The translations under genes were made by a program, and so were the position numbers. Below, piece by piece: positions 27,014 through 35,651 of a DNA stretch of 64,000 nucleotides; position 1 is the stretch's first letter, and the number at the start of each line of letters is the position of its first letter. The DNA is from Alteromonas gilva (GTDB lineage: Bacteria; Pseudomonadota; Gammaproteobacteria; Enterobacterales; Alteromonadaceae). The notes under the pieces are model-generated. The model did not search any database. It was given only the letters and a program-made list of their open reading frames with translations, and was not told the origin of the DNA. The DNA lies in the NCBI RefSeq assembly GCF_028595265.1, contig NZ_JAQQXP010000001.1, forward strand, positions 1,240,001-1,304,000, written 5' to 3'.

Positions 27014-27685
27014 CTACGCTTTAATAAGACTGTAGCCCAATCCTCGTGTCGTTTGGATTTTTATGTCGTCGGTGTGTTCAGACAGATTTTTTCTCAGTCG
27101 ACTGACCTGAGATTCAAGGGAGTTTGAAGAGACAAATTTGTCATAACCATACACTTTTGATTCGAGGGACTCCCGCGATACCAGGCTGCCTGGTCTTTGC
27201 ATCAAAGCTTCCAGTACCAGCGCTTCTGTGCGGCGTAGATTCAGCACTTCACCGTTGACGGTAAAACTGCGGCTTTCAACATCGTAATTAAGTGGTCCAA
27301 AGGTTTTAACGTCACGTTGAACTTTAATTGGTTGCTTTAGCGCATTGCGAATGCGGGCAAGTAATTCTCTGGGTTCAAAGGGTTTGGGAATATAGTCGTG
27401 AGCACCGGATTCAAGTCCGCGAACGCGATCATCCACGTCGCCTAGCGCTGTCAGCAAAATGACTCGCTGCGGTTTGTTATTCTCTTTGAAGTAGCGAAGC
27501 ATGGTCATGCCTTCACCATCAGGTAACAGTCGGTCGAGCAGCACAAGATCAAACGTATTTTCGTAAACCGCGGTTTTTGCTATTGCAAGGGTAGGGGCAA
27601 GGTCGACAACAAAGCCATTTTTTTCCAGATAAGCAACCAGTGTTTCCGCTATGTTCTCATCGTCTTCAATCAGCAATAATCGCAT
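27014..27685 (-). CDS. OmpR/PhoB-family response regulator
   Basis: This is a 223-residue protein. The receiver domain has the acidic pair in IEDDEN, phosphoacceptor Asp51 (VLLDRLLPDGEG), a TAL motif and Lys101 (IPKPFEP). The C-terminal winged helix (about 125-220) ends with RLRKNLSEH and TTRGLGYSL. The ATG at 27685 is preferred over one two codons earlier because the AGAG ribosome site is properly spaced for it. It heads a unit with the second MoxR ATPase and the histidine kinase. A hairpin terminator separates it from the upstream receptor gene. No binding sites could be deduced from the sequence. Confidence 0.94.
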   Translation of the reverse strand: MRLLLIEDDENIAETLVAYLEKNGFVVDLAPTLAIAKTAVYENTFDLVLLDRLLPDGEGMTMLRYFKENNKPQRVILLTALGDVDDRVRGLESGAHDYIPKPFEPRELLARIRNALKQPIKVQRDVKTFGPLNYDVESRSFTVNGEVLNLRRTEALVLEALMQRPGSLVSRESLESKVYGYDKFVSSNSLESQVSRLRKNLSEHTDDIKIQTTRGLGYSLIKA

Positions 27686-27711
27686 TTGCATGTCTCTTTG
27701 GCGTGAAATAA

Positions 27712-27729
27712 GCGCCTCATTAGAGGCGC
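27712..27729 (-). terminator. hairpin after the TonB-dependent receptor gene
   Basis: The perfect 7-bp stem GCGCCTC / GAGGCGC with a 4-base ATTA loop is followed on the minus strand by TTATTT. It lies between the receptor stop and the response-regulator start. It may end the receptor transcript or attenuate read-through into the two-component genes. Confidence 0.6.
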
Positions 27730-27739
27730 ATTTACTTTT

Positions 27740-30700
27740 TTAAAATTCGTACTGGAGCTCCATTGAGAGAGTACGACCAGCCGTGTTATAGCGCGCTGCA
27801 TCATACGGCAGGCTGCCCACAACGACCATTGGCGGTGTTTTATCGAAAATATTTCGGCCTGAAAAATTCACACGAAGATCATTCGTCAACTGATAGTTGA
27901 CGGTTAAATCAAACGTGGTCATTGAACTTACTTCGATCACATCTTCAGGGTTTGTCACATTACCGCTGCTAAGAATCGCTTCGTTGTCATTAATATAGTT
28001 TGGTAAATAATAAACCCAAAGTGTGGTTGTAAGGTCACCAAAGTAATAATTTAATGAGGCGTTAATGCGATAATCATCAACCCCGCCGATTCTACCTAAT
28101 CTGGATAGTGGCGTACTGTCGCTAATCGCTCTTATCTCGGATTTCAGGTTATCAAGATAAGTGATTCTAGGATTAAATGTACCTACCTCTGTTCTCACAA
28201 AATAGCCGACTTCGTACATGATGGAGGAGAATTCAGACCCTGTCTGGTTGAAGGTCATATTTCTCATCTCCGTGATCTTTCCGTTTTCGTCACGAGGATA
28301 GTATTGTTCCAGAGCATAAACGCTGGACTGAGGGATCAGTCGTATTAAATCCGCAACTACTGCGTATTCGTTCTCGATTTTAATCTTATTATAGGTCACA
28401 TCTACGGTGAGACCCGCCAGGGCATCTTGTGGATACCACGATAACGTGTAGGCTTCCTGTTTAGATGTCTCTGGTTTTAAGTCCGGGTTAGGCGCCGATA
28501 CTCGTGACGCGTAATAACCGTAATAATCGTCTCTGTAGTCAAAATCACAATCGTTATTTTCACGACAGTCATAACCAGGGTCGTTAGTTATTTGTGTCGA
28601 GTATTCCGTAGTGCCGGCTACACTAAACATATTCGTATAGGGTGGGGCTTTAAACCCTTCTGACCATTTAGCTCTGAAGGTGATGTCGTCGGTTGGTTGC
28701 CAGTTAAAACCGTAAGATGGTGTATTTTTGGCAAAGGTATTTTTACCATAAATTAATTCGCCACCTAAGTCTGGGTTGATATTGTCAACGGTACCAATTA
28801 CCCCTTCGGTATTGTATTCATCGCGTCTTGCGGCAAGGCTTAACGTCAGTGAGTGGAGTAGTGGGAAGGTAAAGTCTCGTCCAAAAACAGGAATCGATGT
28901 TTCAATGAAGAAACTTTCGCGCGTTCTGTGCATCGCTTGACCAGTAAATATTGCGATTTCGTTACTGTCTACACCGTCGTCATTGTATTCGCCACCAATA
29001 GCATAGTTAATTTTGCCGGCGGGTAATTTAAATACAGAGCCTGTCAGGCGAAGTTCGTAGTTCTCAAGTTTGGAACCGCGCTGTTCGGTAGCCTCTCGGT
29101 AATAGAAAGGATCGAAGCTCCCGCCACTGCCATCTACGGATGATTTCCATGGATTAAATGCAACAGTTGGATCTGAGCTGGTCAGCGCTTCACACTGGCG
29201 GTCAAACAGGTCCTGATAAAATGCTAATTGGTCACCGGTATAGTTTCCCTGCGCCAAATCGAAGTTAAAACAGCTCCATCCATTTGGATTGGTAGTATCT
29301 TTATTGATAGAAACAATAGAGCCGGTTGCGTACCTTTCACCTGTCGTGGTCGAACGAGAGCTGGAATAAATGAATTCGGCTTTTGTATCTTTATTTATTT
29401 CGTAGGTTAATCCCAGGTTAAAGCTCCAGGCATCATTAGTACTCTTGCTGTAGCCAGGTTCAACTTCGCCAGCTGCTAATTCTGCTTCAGGGTGATAAAA
29501 AGCTGTAATCCCTGGGCTCCATGCCTGTACATAGTAGGCAGGGAAAGGGTTGTAAGCCTGACCTGGCGCAAGTGCTAAGCCGATCCCTTTGAAATTGATT
29601 TGGTCTTGTGATGTATCATTTTTCGTATACAGGCCGTTCCCGTTAATACTTAAGTGCTCTGTCAGCTGTTGCTCAAAACTTACAGAAACGCTTTTACTCT
29701 CAGAGTCAGGACCACCTAACCGAGGCACATAGTCACGCATTGCGCTGCCATCTACCATAGTCATGTCATCTAAGGTAGGTTGGCCGGTGAAGCCATCAGG
29801 TACGGTATATGCCTGTGTGAGTGTATCTACCAGACCTGTATCTGGGTTGTATACAGTGATTGAATTATCAACGAAGGCGGGTTGTCCACCGGCCGAAAAG
29901 GAACGACGGTCATAGAATGGATTGTCATTAAAATAAGGCGCGTAGTTGTTTGTCACATAGCCTGTTTTACTATTTATAACCGGCTTTCTTTTGGAATAAT
30001 CGAGCGTCAGTGACACATTACCTGACGTCCAGGAACGGCCTGTGTAAAGGCTAATGCTGGAATTGTCCGCACCATTGTTTGAGTCTTCGTGCTGAACGGT
30101 TACCGTAGAGCCTGAATAACCACTTTTCAGAATAAAGTTTATTACACCACCCATTGCATCGGCACCGTAAACGGCAGATGCACCATCGGTAGTGATCTCA
30201 ACTCGCTCAATGGCACTTAATGGAATGCCGTTCAGGTTGACAAAGCCGTCTTCAATACCCGCAGCGCCGGCGATTCTTCGGCCATTGACAAGAATGAGTG
30301 TACGACCTGCTCCCACCCCCCCAAGGTTGGCAGCAGAAACACCCAGAGCACCGATGGTTGACATGCGACCAGCGGTATTATCAGCAACAGCCAGCGGGCC
30401 TTTTGGATTGAGATTAGCCATACCACCAATGGTGGCAAGGTTTTGTGGTAGTGTACGAATAAGTTCCTCTACACTGGTCACCCCGCGGCGTTTAATGTCT
30501 TCAGCGGTGATAACGTCAAGTTTATTTACCACGTTGCCTTTTTTTAAACGAGAACCGGTTACCAGAATGCGATCTTCTATTTCCGGCGACTCGGGTTGCT
30601 CAGACGCATCCTGCGTCTTTACTTTGCTATCTTGCGTAGATTCGACGGAAATTTCTGATTCCTGAATGTTCGCAGCAATGGATGATGTATGTATTCCCAG

Positions 30701-30745
30701 TACCGCAATCGCGATCAGCGACAGCGGGAATTTTTTGTTATTCAC
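27740..30745 (-). CDS. TonB-dependent outer-membrane receptor
   Basis: This is a 1,001-residue receptor. GTG is the start codon, with GGAGA eight bases upstream. The signal peptide ends near SSIAA. The TonB-box-like EDRILVTGSRLKKG lies at about 57-70. The plug domain follows, with ELIRTLPQNLATIG, AGRTLILVNGRRI, IPLSAIERVEITTDGASAVY and GADAMGGVINFI. A large barrel ends in MELQYEF with a terminal Phe. The plug motif set is the subclass common in Alteromonadales and Xanthomonadales for peptides, oligosaccharides or other large nutrients. No TonB/ExbBD genes are present. It is transcribed towards the response-regulator/MoxR/kinase genes, with a terminator hairpin between. The substrate cannot be read from the sequence. 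Confidence 0.92.
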   Translation of the reverse strand: MNNKKFPLSLIAIAVLGIHTSSIAANIQESEISVESTQDSKVKTQDASEQPESPEIEDRILVTGSRLKKGNVVNKLDVITAEDIKRRGVTSVEELIRTLPQNLATIGGMANLNPKGPLAVADNTAGRMSTIGALGVSAANLGGVGAGRTLILVNGRRIAGAAGIEDGFVNLNGIPLSAIERVEITTDGASAVYGADAMGGVINFILKSGYSGSTVTVQHEDSNNGADNSSISLYTGRSWTSGNVSLTLDYSKRKPVINSKTGYVTNNYAPYFNDNPFYDRRSFSAGGQPAFVDNSITVYNPDTGLVDTLTQAYTVPDGFTGQPTLDDMTMVDGSAMRDYVPRLGGPDSESKSVSVSFEQQLTEHLSINGNGLYTKNDTSQDQINFKGIGLALAPGQAYNPFPAYYVQAWSPGITAFYHPEAELAAGEVEPGYSKSTNDAWSFNLGLTYEINKDTKAEFIYSSSRSTTTGERYATGSIVSINKDTTNPNGWSCFNFDLAQGNYTGDQLAFYQDLFDRQCEALTSSDPTVAFNPWKSSVDGSGGSFDPFYYREATEQRGSKLENYELRLTGSVFKLPAGKINYAIGGEYNDDGVDSNEIAIFTGQAMHRTRESFFIETSIPVFGRDFTFPLLHSLTLSLAARRDEYNTEGVIGTVDNINPDLGGELIYGKNTFAKNTPSYGFNWQPTDDITFRAKWSEGFKAPPYTNMFSVAGTTEYSTQITNDPGYDCRENNDCDFDYRDDYYGYYASRVSAPNPDLKPETSKQEAYTLSWYPQDALAGLTVDVTYNKIKIENEYAVVADLIRLIPQSSVYALEQYYPRDENGKITEMRNMTFNQTGSEFSSIMYEVGYFVRTEVGTFNPRITYLDNLKSEIRAISDSTPLSRLGRIGGVDDYRINASLNYYFGDLTTTLWVYYLPNYINDNEAILSSGNVTNPEDVIEVSSMTTFDLTVNYQLTNDLRVNFSGRNIFDKTPPMVVVGSLPYDAARYNTAGRTLSMELQYEF

Positions 30746-31091
30746 TTATTGGTTCTCCGAATTGAGTGTTGTTCCCATTCGAGCAGGCATTTTTATAATT
30801 GTAATTCTCTCGACCTTATAATGAATAACCTAAGAACCTTGCATGAACCTGACTCACTTATTGCTTGCTATTAATACGGACGGCTAATGATTAATCTACG
30901 CAGTGTTATTCAGCACCAGGGCATATTGCAGCAGATGTCTTTACTATCAAAAGCAAATTTTTGTAATCTAAAACTACTTTCACCGTCGCTGTAAATAAAG
31001 TGTGTCAGCATTGGCTCGGGTAAAACCGGCTTGTGTTGTAGTGAACAGGAATGTAGTTTATGCTTTTTAGCTCCTTGTTGTGAGATAACCT
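30746..31091. other. 346-base divergent promoter region
   Basis: This spacer separates the TonB-dependent receptor and Anbu peptidase genes, which point away from each other, so it must hold both promoters. A weak candidate for the plus-strand gene is TTGTAG (31036-31041), 17 bases, TATGCT (31059-31064). No convincing operator or hairpin is seen. Confidence 0.35.
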
Positions 31092-32096
31092 ATGACTTAT
31101 TGTTTGGCGCTAAAAATGAATGAAGGCATGGTCTTCGCTTCTGACTCCAGAACGAATGCCGGTGTGGATCAAATCGCCTCTTTCAAAAAAATGCGCACCT
31201 ATAATAATGGCACCGATCGTGTAATTGTAACCTTAACATCGGGCAACCTATCAATTACACAAAGTGTGGTGAATCTCATTGAGCAGCGCGCTAGCGATCC
31301 GGATGTGGCCAATATCTGGAATGCTAAAACCTTATTTGATGTTGCCACCCTGTTTGGCGAATGCCTGCGTGAAGTCAGAAAAGAGACCGCCGCTTATCTG
31401 GATCAGACCAAGGTGGATATGGGCGTAAATTTCATTGTGGGTGGCCAGGTGGCGGGAGAGCCCCAGCGGTTGTTCCTGATTTATTCTGAAGGCAACTTTA
31501 TTGAAGCCACCGAAGAAACGCCGTTTTTTCAAATTGGTGAAACCAAATACGGCAAACCGGTGCTCGACCGGTTTATGCAGCCCGAAACCACGCTGGTTAA
31601 TGCCATAAAATGTGCCCTGGTGTCGCTCGATTCTACAGTGCGTAGTAACATCTCAGTGGGGTTACCTATCGATTTGGTGAGTGTAAAACCCAACCATTTT
31701 GAGTTTAACAGCCAGTATCACATTACCGAAGATGACGCGTATTTTTCGCATATCAGTACGTCATGGCGTGAGGGCCTAACAACCTTGTTTGACGGTTTGC
31801 CAGCGCCCGAAGGGTTTGATGACAATACCAAGGTAATGCGTGCCAATGAGTCTGATAAGCCGTTGGGTACGCCTGTTGGGCAAGCTGCAGCACCTGCCTC
31901 AGAGGTGGCAGAGGAACCACAAAACAGTCCATCCTTAGCGCAACATCAATCAACACCGGCAACGAGTTTAATGCATGCGGCGCAAAATAACCTGCCTGCA
32001 CAGCATTCGCCAACGGTAGCGCCGAATCAACAAAACACGCAAAACAGCCCGGTGTCGGCGAACAACACAATAACAGCGGGTAATACAAACCGCTAG
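31092..32096 (+). CDS. Anbu (ancestral beta subunit) proteasome-like peptidase with a disordered tail
   Basis: This is a 334-residue protein of the Ntn-hydrolase/proteasome fold. The N-terminus MTYCLALKMNEGMVFASDSR is diagnostic for Anbu: Thr2 becomes the nucleophile after Met removal, and ASDSRTNAGVDQI matches the active-site strand. Anbu forms open-ring or helical assemblies, and its substrates are unsettled. The core ends around residue 253. The remaining ~80 residues are P, Q, N, A and T-rich (SLAQHQ, NNLPAQHSPT) and appear disordered, an extension beyond the usual ~245-residue length. Anbu usually sits with ATP-grasp, alpha-E and transglutaminase genes; here only the transglutaminase-like partner follows (95-base gap). 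Confidence 0.93.
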   Translation: MTYCLALKMNEGMVFASDSRTNAGVDQIASFKKMRTYNNGTDRVIVTLTSGNLSITQSVVNLIEQRASDPDVANIWNAKTLFDVATLFGECLREVRKETAAYLDQTKVDMGVNFIVGGQVAGEPQRLFLIYSEGNFIEATEETPFFQIGETKYGKPVLDRFMQPETTLVNAIKCALVSLDSTVRSNISVGLPIDLVSVKPNHFEFNSQYHITEDDAYFSHISTSWREGLTTLFDGLPAPEGFDDNTKVMRANESDKPLGTPVGQAAAPASEVAEEPQNSPSLAQHQSTPATSLMHAAQNNLPAQHSPTVAPNQQNTQNSPVSANNTITAGNTNR

Positions 32097-32191
32097 TTGT
32101 GTCATCTAAACGCTGATACTGTTAATACATTATCGCTGAGTCGCTATTTTAAGGCGGCTTAGCAAGCGACCTACAAGGAAATAATCTGGGT

Positions 32192-32998
32192 ATGTGGTTA
32201 AGAACAGAGTGCAATCTTACCTTTGATATAACAATACCTACCCCGTTTATTTTGATGTTGCGGCCTCGGAATGACTTAAGCCAGTGGGTGGCCAAGCAAG
32301 CCTATACCATTACGCCGAATGTGCCCGTTACCGAATACACCGACAGTTTTGGCAATGCCTGCCAGCGGCTGGTGGCGCCGGTTGGCACGTTTTCGGTGAG
32401 TACGTCTGCAACAGTGTTAACCTCACCAGCGCCCATAGGCGACCGCTGGGCAGGTTTTAACGATGTAGAAACCTTACCTAATGAAGTACTGGGCTACCTG
32501 TTACCCTCGCGGTATTGTGAATCGGATCGTTTTGTTGAAATGGCCCACAGTATCGTTACCGGTTGCGTGCCGGGGTACGAGCAGGTTGCGGCGATAGAAA
32601 ACTGGATTCGAACCCACGTGCGCTTTAATCCCGACTCCATGTACTTTCAGTTGTCTGCCACAGAAGTTAATCAGTCACGCGAAGGCGTATGTCGGGAGCT
32701 GGCGCATTTGGGCATCGCAATGTGTCGTAGCCTGTGTATTCCTGCCAGAATGGTGGTGGGGTACTTACACGGACTAACCCCAATGGATATGCACGCGTGG
32801 TTCGAGGCCTACGTGGGTGGGCGCTGGTACACCTTTGATGCCACCCAGCCCGACTCAAGCGGTGCGCGCGTAGCGATTGCCTTTGGTCATGATGCCTCTG
32901 ATGTGGCCACCTTTACTCAGTTTGGCCCCGCCGTGCCCCCTAAAAGCATGACCGTGGATGTGCGTGAAATCGCCCCGCCCGAAGATGTTACCCCCTAA
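32192..32998 (+). CDS. transglutaminase-like cysteine protease-fold protein (Anbu partner)
   Basis: This is a 268-residue cytoplasmic protein (no signal peptide). An N-terminal beta domain (TGase N-terminal region, about 1-100) precedes the transglutaminase core. The catalytic triad is visible: Cys167 in REGVCREL, His201 in MDMHAWFEA and Asp216 in WYTFDATQP. This set is typical of the bacterial transglutaminase family encoded with Anbu, ATP-grasp and alpha-E proteins in a presumed peptide-tagging or peptide-synthesis system. Those last two partners are missing from this window. The gene lies in the same direction as Anbu and is probably cotranscribed. Whether it acts as a peptidase or a transamidase is unknown. 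Confidence 0.9.
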   Translation: MWLRTECNLTFDITIPTPFILMLRPRNDLSQWVAKQAYTITPNVPVTEYTDSFGNACQRLVAPVGTFSVSTSATVLTSPAPIGDRWAGFNDVETLPNEVLGYLLPSRYCESDRFVEMAHSIVTGCVPGYEQVAAIENWIRTHVRFNPDSMYFQLSATEVNQSREGVCRELAHLGIAMCRSLCIPARMVVGYLHGLTPMDMHAWFEAYVGGRWYTFDATQPDSSGARVAIAFGHDASDVATFTQFGPAVPPKSMTVDVREIAPPEDVTP

Positions 32999-33236
32999 CG
33001 CGTTACAAAGTGCGCAGCTTTTAAACCCTCTAGCCCTGTCTTGTTAAAGGTGGGGCAGATCGAGTCAGTTGCCAGGCAACGTGCTCAGGCTGCGTGATTA
33101 CGCCGTTCTAACGACTAAAAGCCTCTTTATAGAACCGCCAATACCCCACCAGATAATTCTGGCTTCAGGTACAGTGTTTATTTTTTCTGCCGTCGCTAAG
33201 ATAAAATCTCTACGGTGAAAGAAATGGAGAGAGTAA

Positions 33237-33458
33237 ATGCAAAACTTAACAGAAAGAGAGCTCTTAGTTATCAGTGGTGGCGAGGCTGATTGGGGAGAAG
33301 TGGCTGCCGGCGTTGGCGCAGTTACGCTAGCGGTAGCGATCGCTGCTACGCCAGTAGGGGTAATAGGTGCCGCGTTGGCAACCGGTATATCGTATTTTGG
33401 AGGAACATTGGTAGGTTCAGGTTTAACCGGCGGTGATGTATGGGGCTTTGACGGTTAG
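33237..33458 (+). CDS. double-glycine-leader peptide, class II bacteriocin/microcin-like precursor
   Basis: This is a 73-residue precursor. The first 15 residues, MQNLTERELLVISGG, match the double-glycine leader consensus at every key place (Leu-12, Glu-8, Leu-7, Ile-4, Gly-2, Gly-1). Cleavage would give a 58-residue peptide rich in Gly, Ala and Val, with GxxxG-like spacing and a long hydrophobic stretch, ending TGGDVWGFDG. The mature part has no Lys, Arg or His and several acidic residues, so it is anionic, unlike classic cationic bacteriocins and closer to some microcin/lactobin-cerein-type peptides. GGAGAG stands seven bases before the ATG. Two small membrane-protein genes follow, each after 22 bases, and an immunity role is likely for at least one. 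No C39-peptidase ABC exporter is in the window. Confidence 0.75.
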   Translation: MQNLTERELLVISGGEADWGEVAAGVGAVTLAVAIAATPVGVIGAALATGISYFGGTLVGSGLTGGDVWGFDG

Positions 33459-33480
33459 CGCAGCACGGGATGGAATAGCT

Positions 33481-33702
33481 ATGATACCAGTGTTAATTGG
33501 GATAGGGGTTGGATTAATGTTATGTGCCATGCTGGTGTTACCTTACCTGAAACCAGCAAAATTTAATCCTTACCTTTTTTATTCGCTGTCTTTGCTGACC
33601 GTTATCAGTTTATTTATAGCCCAGGAATACGTATACGCTCTGGTGTTACTGGCTGTGTTTGTTGTTGCTGGTATGGCATTGAGAATTGTACAACAACGCT
33701 AA
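33481..33702 (+). CDS. small membrane protein, possible immunity protein
   Basis: This is a 73-residue protein starting at the ATG at 33481 (GGA upstream; an earlier GTG would overlap the bacteriocin-like gene). Three hydrophobic segments are seen: about residues 2-24 (IPVLIGIGVGLMLCAMLVL), 32-47 and 50-66. It ends MALRIVQQR. No family is recognised. The position 22 bases after the leader-peptide gene and the size and topology fit immunity proteins of class II bacteriocins, which are often unrelated in sequence. The function is inferred from context only. Confidence 0.6.
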   Translation: MIPVLIGIGVGLMLCAMLVLPYLKPAKFNPYLFYSLSLLTVISLFIAQEYVYALVLLAVFVVAGMALRIVQQR

Positions 33703-33724
33703 TACAGATGAACGGTGAAGGCGA

Positions 33725-33889
33725 ATGAACCCTAAAATACTCATATGGCTTTCTAACGCAGTATTTATAGCGGTCATTGCGGCCTTATCTATGCAAGACA
33801 GGCTGGCCTGGCCGACTTTATTGCTGGTGTTTGCCGTTAAATTAGAAACCGCAGTAATTAACTATTATGTGTTTTATAAAAAACAATAA
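33725..33889 (+). CDS. small two-helix membrane protein in the bacteriocin-like locus
   Basis: This is a 54-residue frame, ATG to TAA, 22 bases after the preceding gene, with GAAGG upstream. It has two hydrophobic segments (about 5-23 and 29-41) and a basic end (YYVFYKKQ), so it is probably an integral membrane protein with the C-terminus in the cytoplasm. No homologue is recognised. The regular spacing with the two genes before it supports a three-gene unit. It may be a second immunity or accessory protein. Confidence 0.5.
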   Translation: MNPKILIWLSNAVFIAVIAALSMQDRLAWPTLLLVFAVKLETAVINYYVFYKKQ

Positions 33890-34134
33890 TAGCGATACAA
33901 GTGGCCTGCTCAATCTGAGTAAAGAAATACAGAATGCCAATATTCAACACACCTACCAGGCTCACACTGTGAAGGCGATGATGTAGCGGAAATCTTCGCA
34001 AGGTGAGCCTAACCGCAAAAAATGCCGTACCAACATTTACTGATTAGTTGCACGCCATACCGCAGTACTTAGGGGTGTGGTTTTTATTGCGTGAACTAAA
34101 AACGCGAACACTGAATAAGGTAGGTACCCCCATT

Positions 34135-35310
34135 ATGCAAAAAAGAATCATACGACAAAAAATAGCATTGCTTGTTACGCTGTTAGCGGCCTCATTCGTT
34201 GCTGCTGCACAGTTTGGCTCGTCTGCTCAGGTTGAAATGAAGGGCAGTGAGGGGACGTCGCTCGTTGGCCATGTTAAGTCATCGTTCGACCACCCCTGGG
34301 CAATGACATTTTTACCCGATGGTCATAGTTTGGTAACCGAAAAGGCCGGCACTTTGTGGTTACTCGATGCGGATCAGCAAAAACGTTTTACTGTTTCTAA
34401 TGTGCCTGATGTAACTGCCCGGGGGCAAGGCGGACTGGGTGATGTCATAGTTCATCCGGAGTTTGCCACGAACAACACCATTTATATCTCCTACATTGAA
34501 CGCGACCCCAAAGACGATGCGTTCAGTGGCGCCGTGATTGAGCGCGCCACCCTCAACATTACCAATAGCGCTGCAAGCTTATCGAATCGGGAAATCATTT
34601 GGCGTCAATCGCCCAAAGTGACCGGCAACGGGCATTATTCGCATCGGATGGTGTTTTCGCCTGATGGTTATTTGTTCATTACGTCCGGAGAGCGACAAAA
34701 ATTTACGCCAGCGCAAAACATGGCGATGAACCTGGGTAAAATCGTGCGCTTAAACGCCGATGGTAGCGTACCCAAAGATAACCCTTTTTATGGCAACGGC
34801 AGTGTTACTGCGCAAATATGGACGCTTGGCCATCGTAATCCGCTGGGCATTGATTTTGATGAGCAGGGTAATCTGTGGTCGCATGAAATGGGGCCGCGTC
34901 ATGGTGATGAGCTGAACATCATTGAGCGAGGCCGCAACTACGGCTATCCCATGGTGTCGCAGGGAGATCATTATTCGGGCGTAAAAATTCCTAATCATGA
35001 AGATTACCCTGTGTTTAAATCGCCGGAACTGGCCTGGGTACCCGCCATAAGCCCTGCTGGTTTTATCATCTATAAGGGTGATTTATTCAGTGACTGGGCA
35101 GGCAATGGCTTTATCGGTGGCTTGTCATCCAAAGCCCTGGTCCGTGTGGCCTTTAACAAGGACGACGATGGCAAGTGGAACGTGACAGAGGCGGAACGCT
35201 ACGAGTGGGGTAAACGGGTTCGCGAAGTGGAGCAGGACAGTATGGGTAACATCTATGTGCTGGAAGACAAGGAAGGCGGTCGCTTAATAAAACTGCAACA
35301 CAGTCATTAG
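34135..35310 (+). CDS. PQQ-type aldose sugar dehydrogenase-like protein (glucose/sorbosone dehydrogenase family)
   Basis: This is a 391-residue secreted protein. The start is placed at the ATG at 34135, which gives a signal peptide (KIALLVTLLAASFVAAA); a longer frame from 34048 would bury it. The six-bladed beta-propeller of the soluble PQQ glucose dehydrogenase family shows HPWAMTFLPDG, GGLGDVIVHPEF, NGHYSHRM with the catalytic-type His, LGHRNPLGIDFDEQG and HEMGPRHGDELN. Members oxidise aldoses or other sugars in the periplasm, passing electrons via PQQ. No PQQ biosynthesis genes are seen here. It is followed by a hairpin terminator and stands alone. Confidence 0.88.
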   Translation: MQKRIIRQKIALLVTLLAASFVAAAQFGSSAQVEMKGSEGTSLVGHVKSSFDHPWAMTFLPDGHSLVTEKAGTLWLLDADQQKRFTVSNVPDVTARGQGGLGDVIVHPEFATNNTIYISYIERDPKDDAFSGAVIERATLNITNSAASLSNREIIWRQSPKVTGNGHYSHRMVFSPDGYLFITSGERQKFTPAQNMAMNLGKIVRLNADGSVPKDNPFYGNGSVTAQIWTLGHRNPLGIDFDEQGNLWSHEMGPRHGDELNIIERGRNYGYPMVSQGDHYSGVKIPNHEDYPVFKSPELAWVPAISPAGFIIYKGDLFSDWAGNGFIGGLSSKALVRVAFNKDDDGKWNVTEAERYEWGKRVREVEQDSMGNIYVLEDKEGGRLIKLQHSH

Positions 35311-35651
35311 CAGTTAATCACGGCGCACTGAATGGCAAAGACAAGGCGCGAACCGCACGGAACGCGCCTTTTGCCATTTAAGCCTGGTGTTTCGCTCCGC
35401 ACCAGCAGGCGCTCTGTGCTAGGCCGCACAAACAATCCTGGCGCCAGCTGTTTTTTCGGCCAGGAAAAAGCTAAATGACTCACAGCCAGGTCAAAAATTT
35501 TGCCGGTACTTCAACTTTCCAGCCTCTCACATTAATTTAACCAATAACACAAAACGAAAATCGCCTGTGTGGGAGAGCAGTTATTGTTCACACCATTAAA
35601 AGAGCGTGTATAGTGATGCGATTATCCATACCGTGTAGTTGAGGGTTTGTC
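35311..35651. other. 341-base spacer before the diguanylate cyclase gene
   Basis: The first 60 bases hold the sugar-dehydrogenase terminator. The remainder is unremarkable non-coding sequence; GAGGG lies seven bases before the diguanylate cyclase ATG. No clear promoter was identified. Confidence 0.4.
35343..35372 (+). terminator. hairpin terminator after the sugar dehydrogenase gene
   Basis: The stem AAGGCGCG / CGCGCCTT with a 12-base loop is followed by TTGCC. It extends outwards as GGCAAA / TTTGCC with small mismatches. It lies 32 bases after the stop. Confidence 0.6.

Noticed and set aside
30192..30665. 157-codon frame antisense to the TonB-dependent receptor
   Set aside because: Overlaps the conserved plug-domain coding sequence; no independent evidence.
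33867..33986. 39-codon frame (NNNSDTSGLLNLSKEIQ) overlapping the end of the third small gene
   Set aside because: Polar and plausible, but overlaps the upstream gene and has no ribosome site; not supported enough to annotate.
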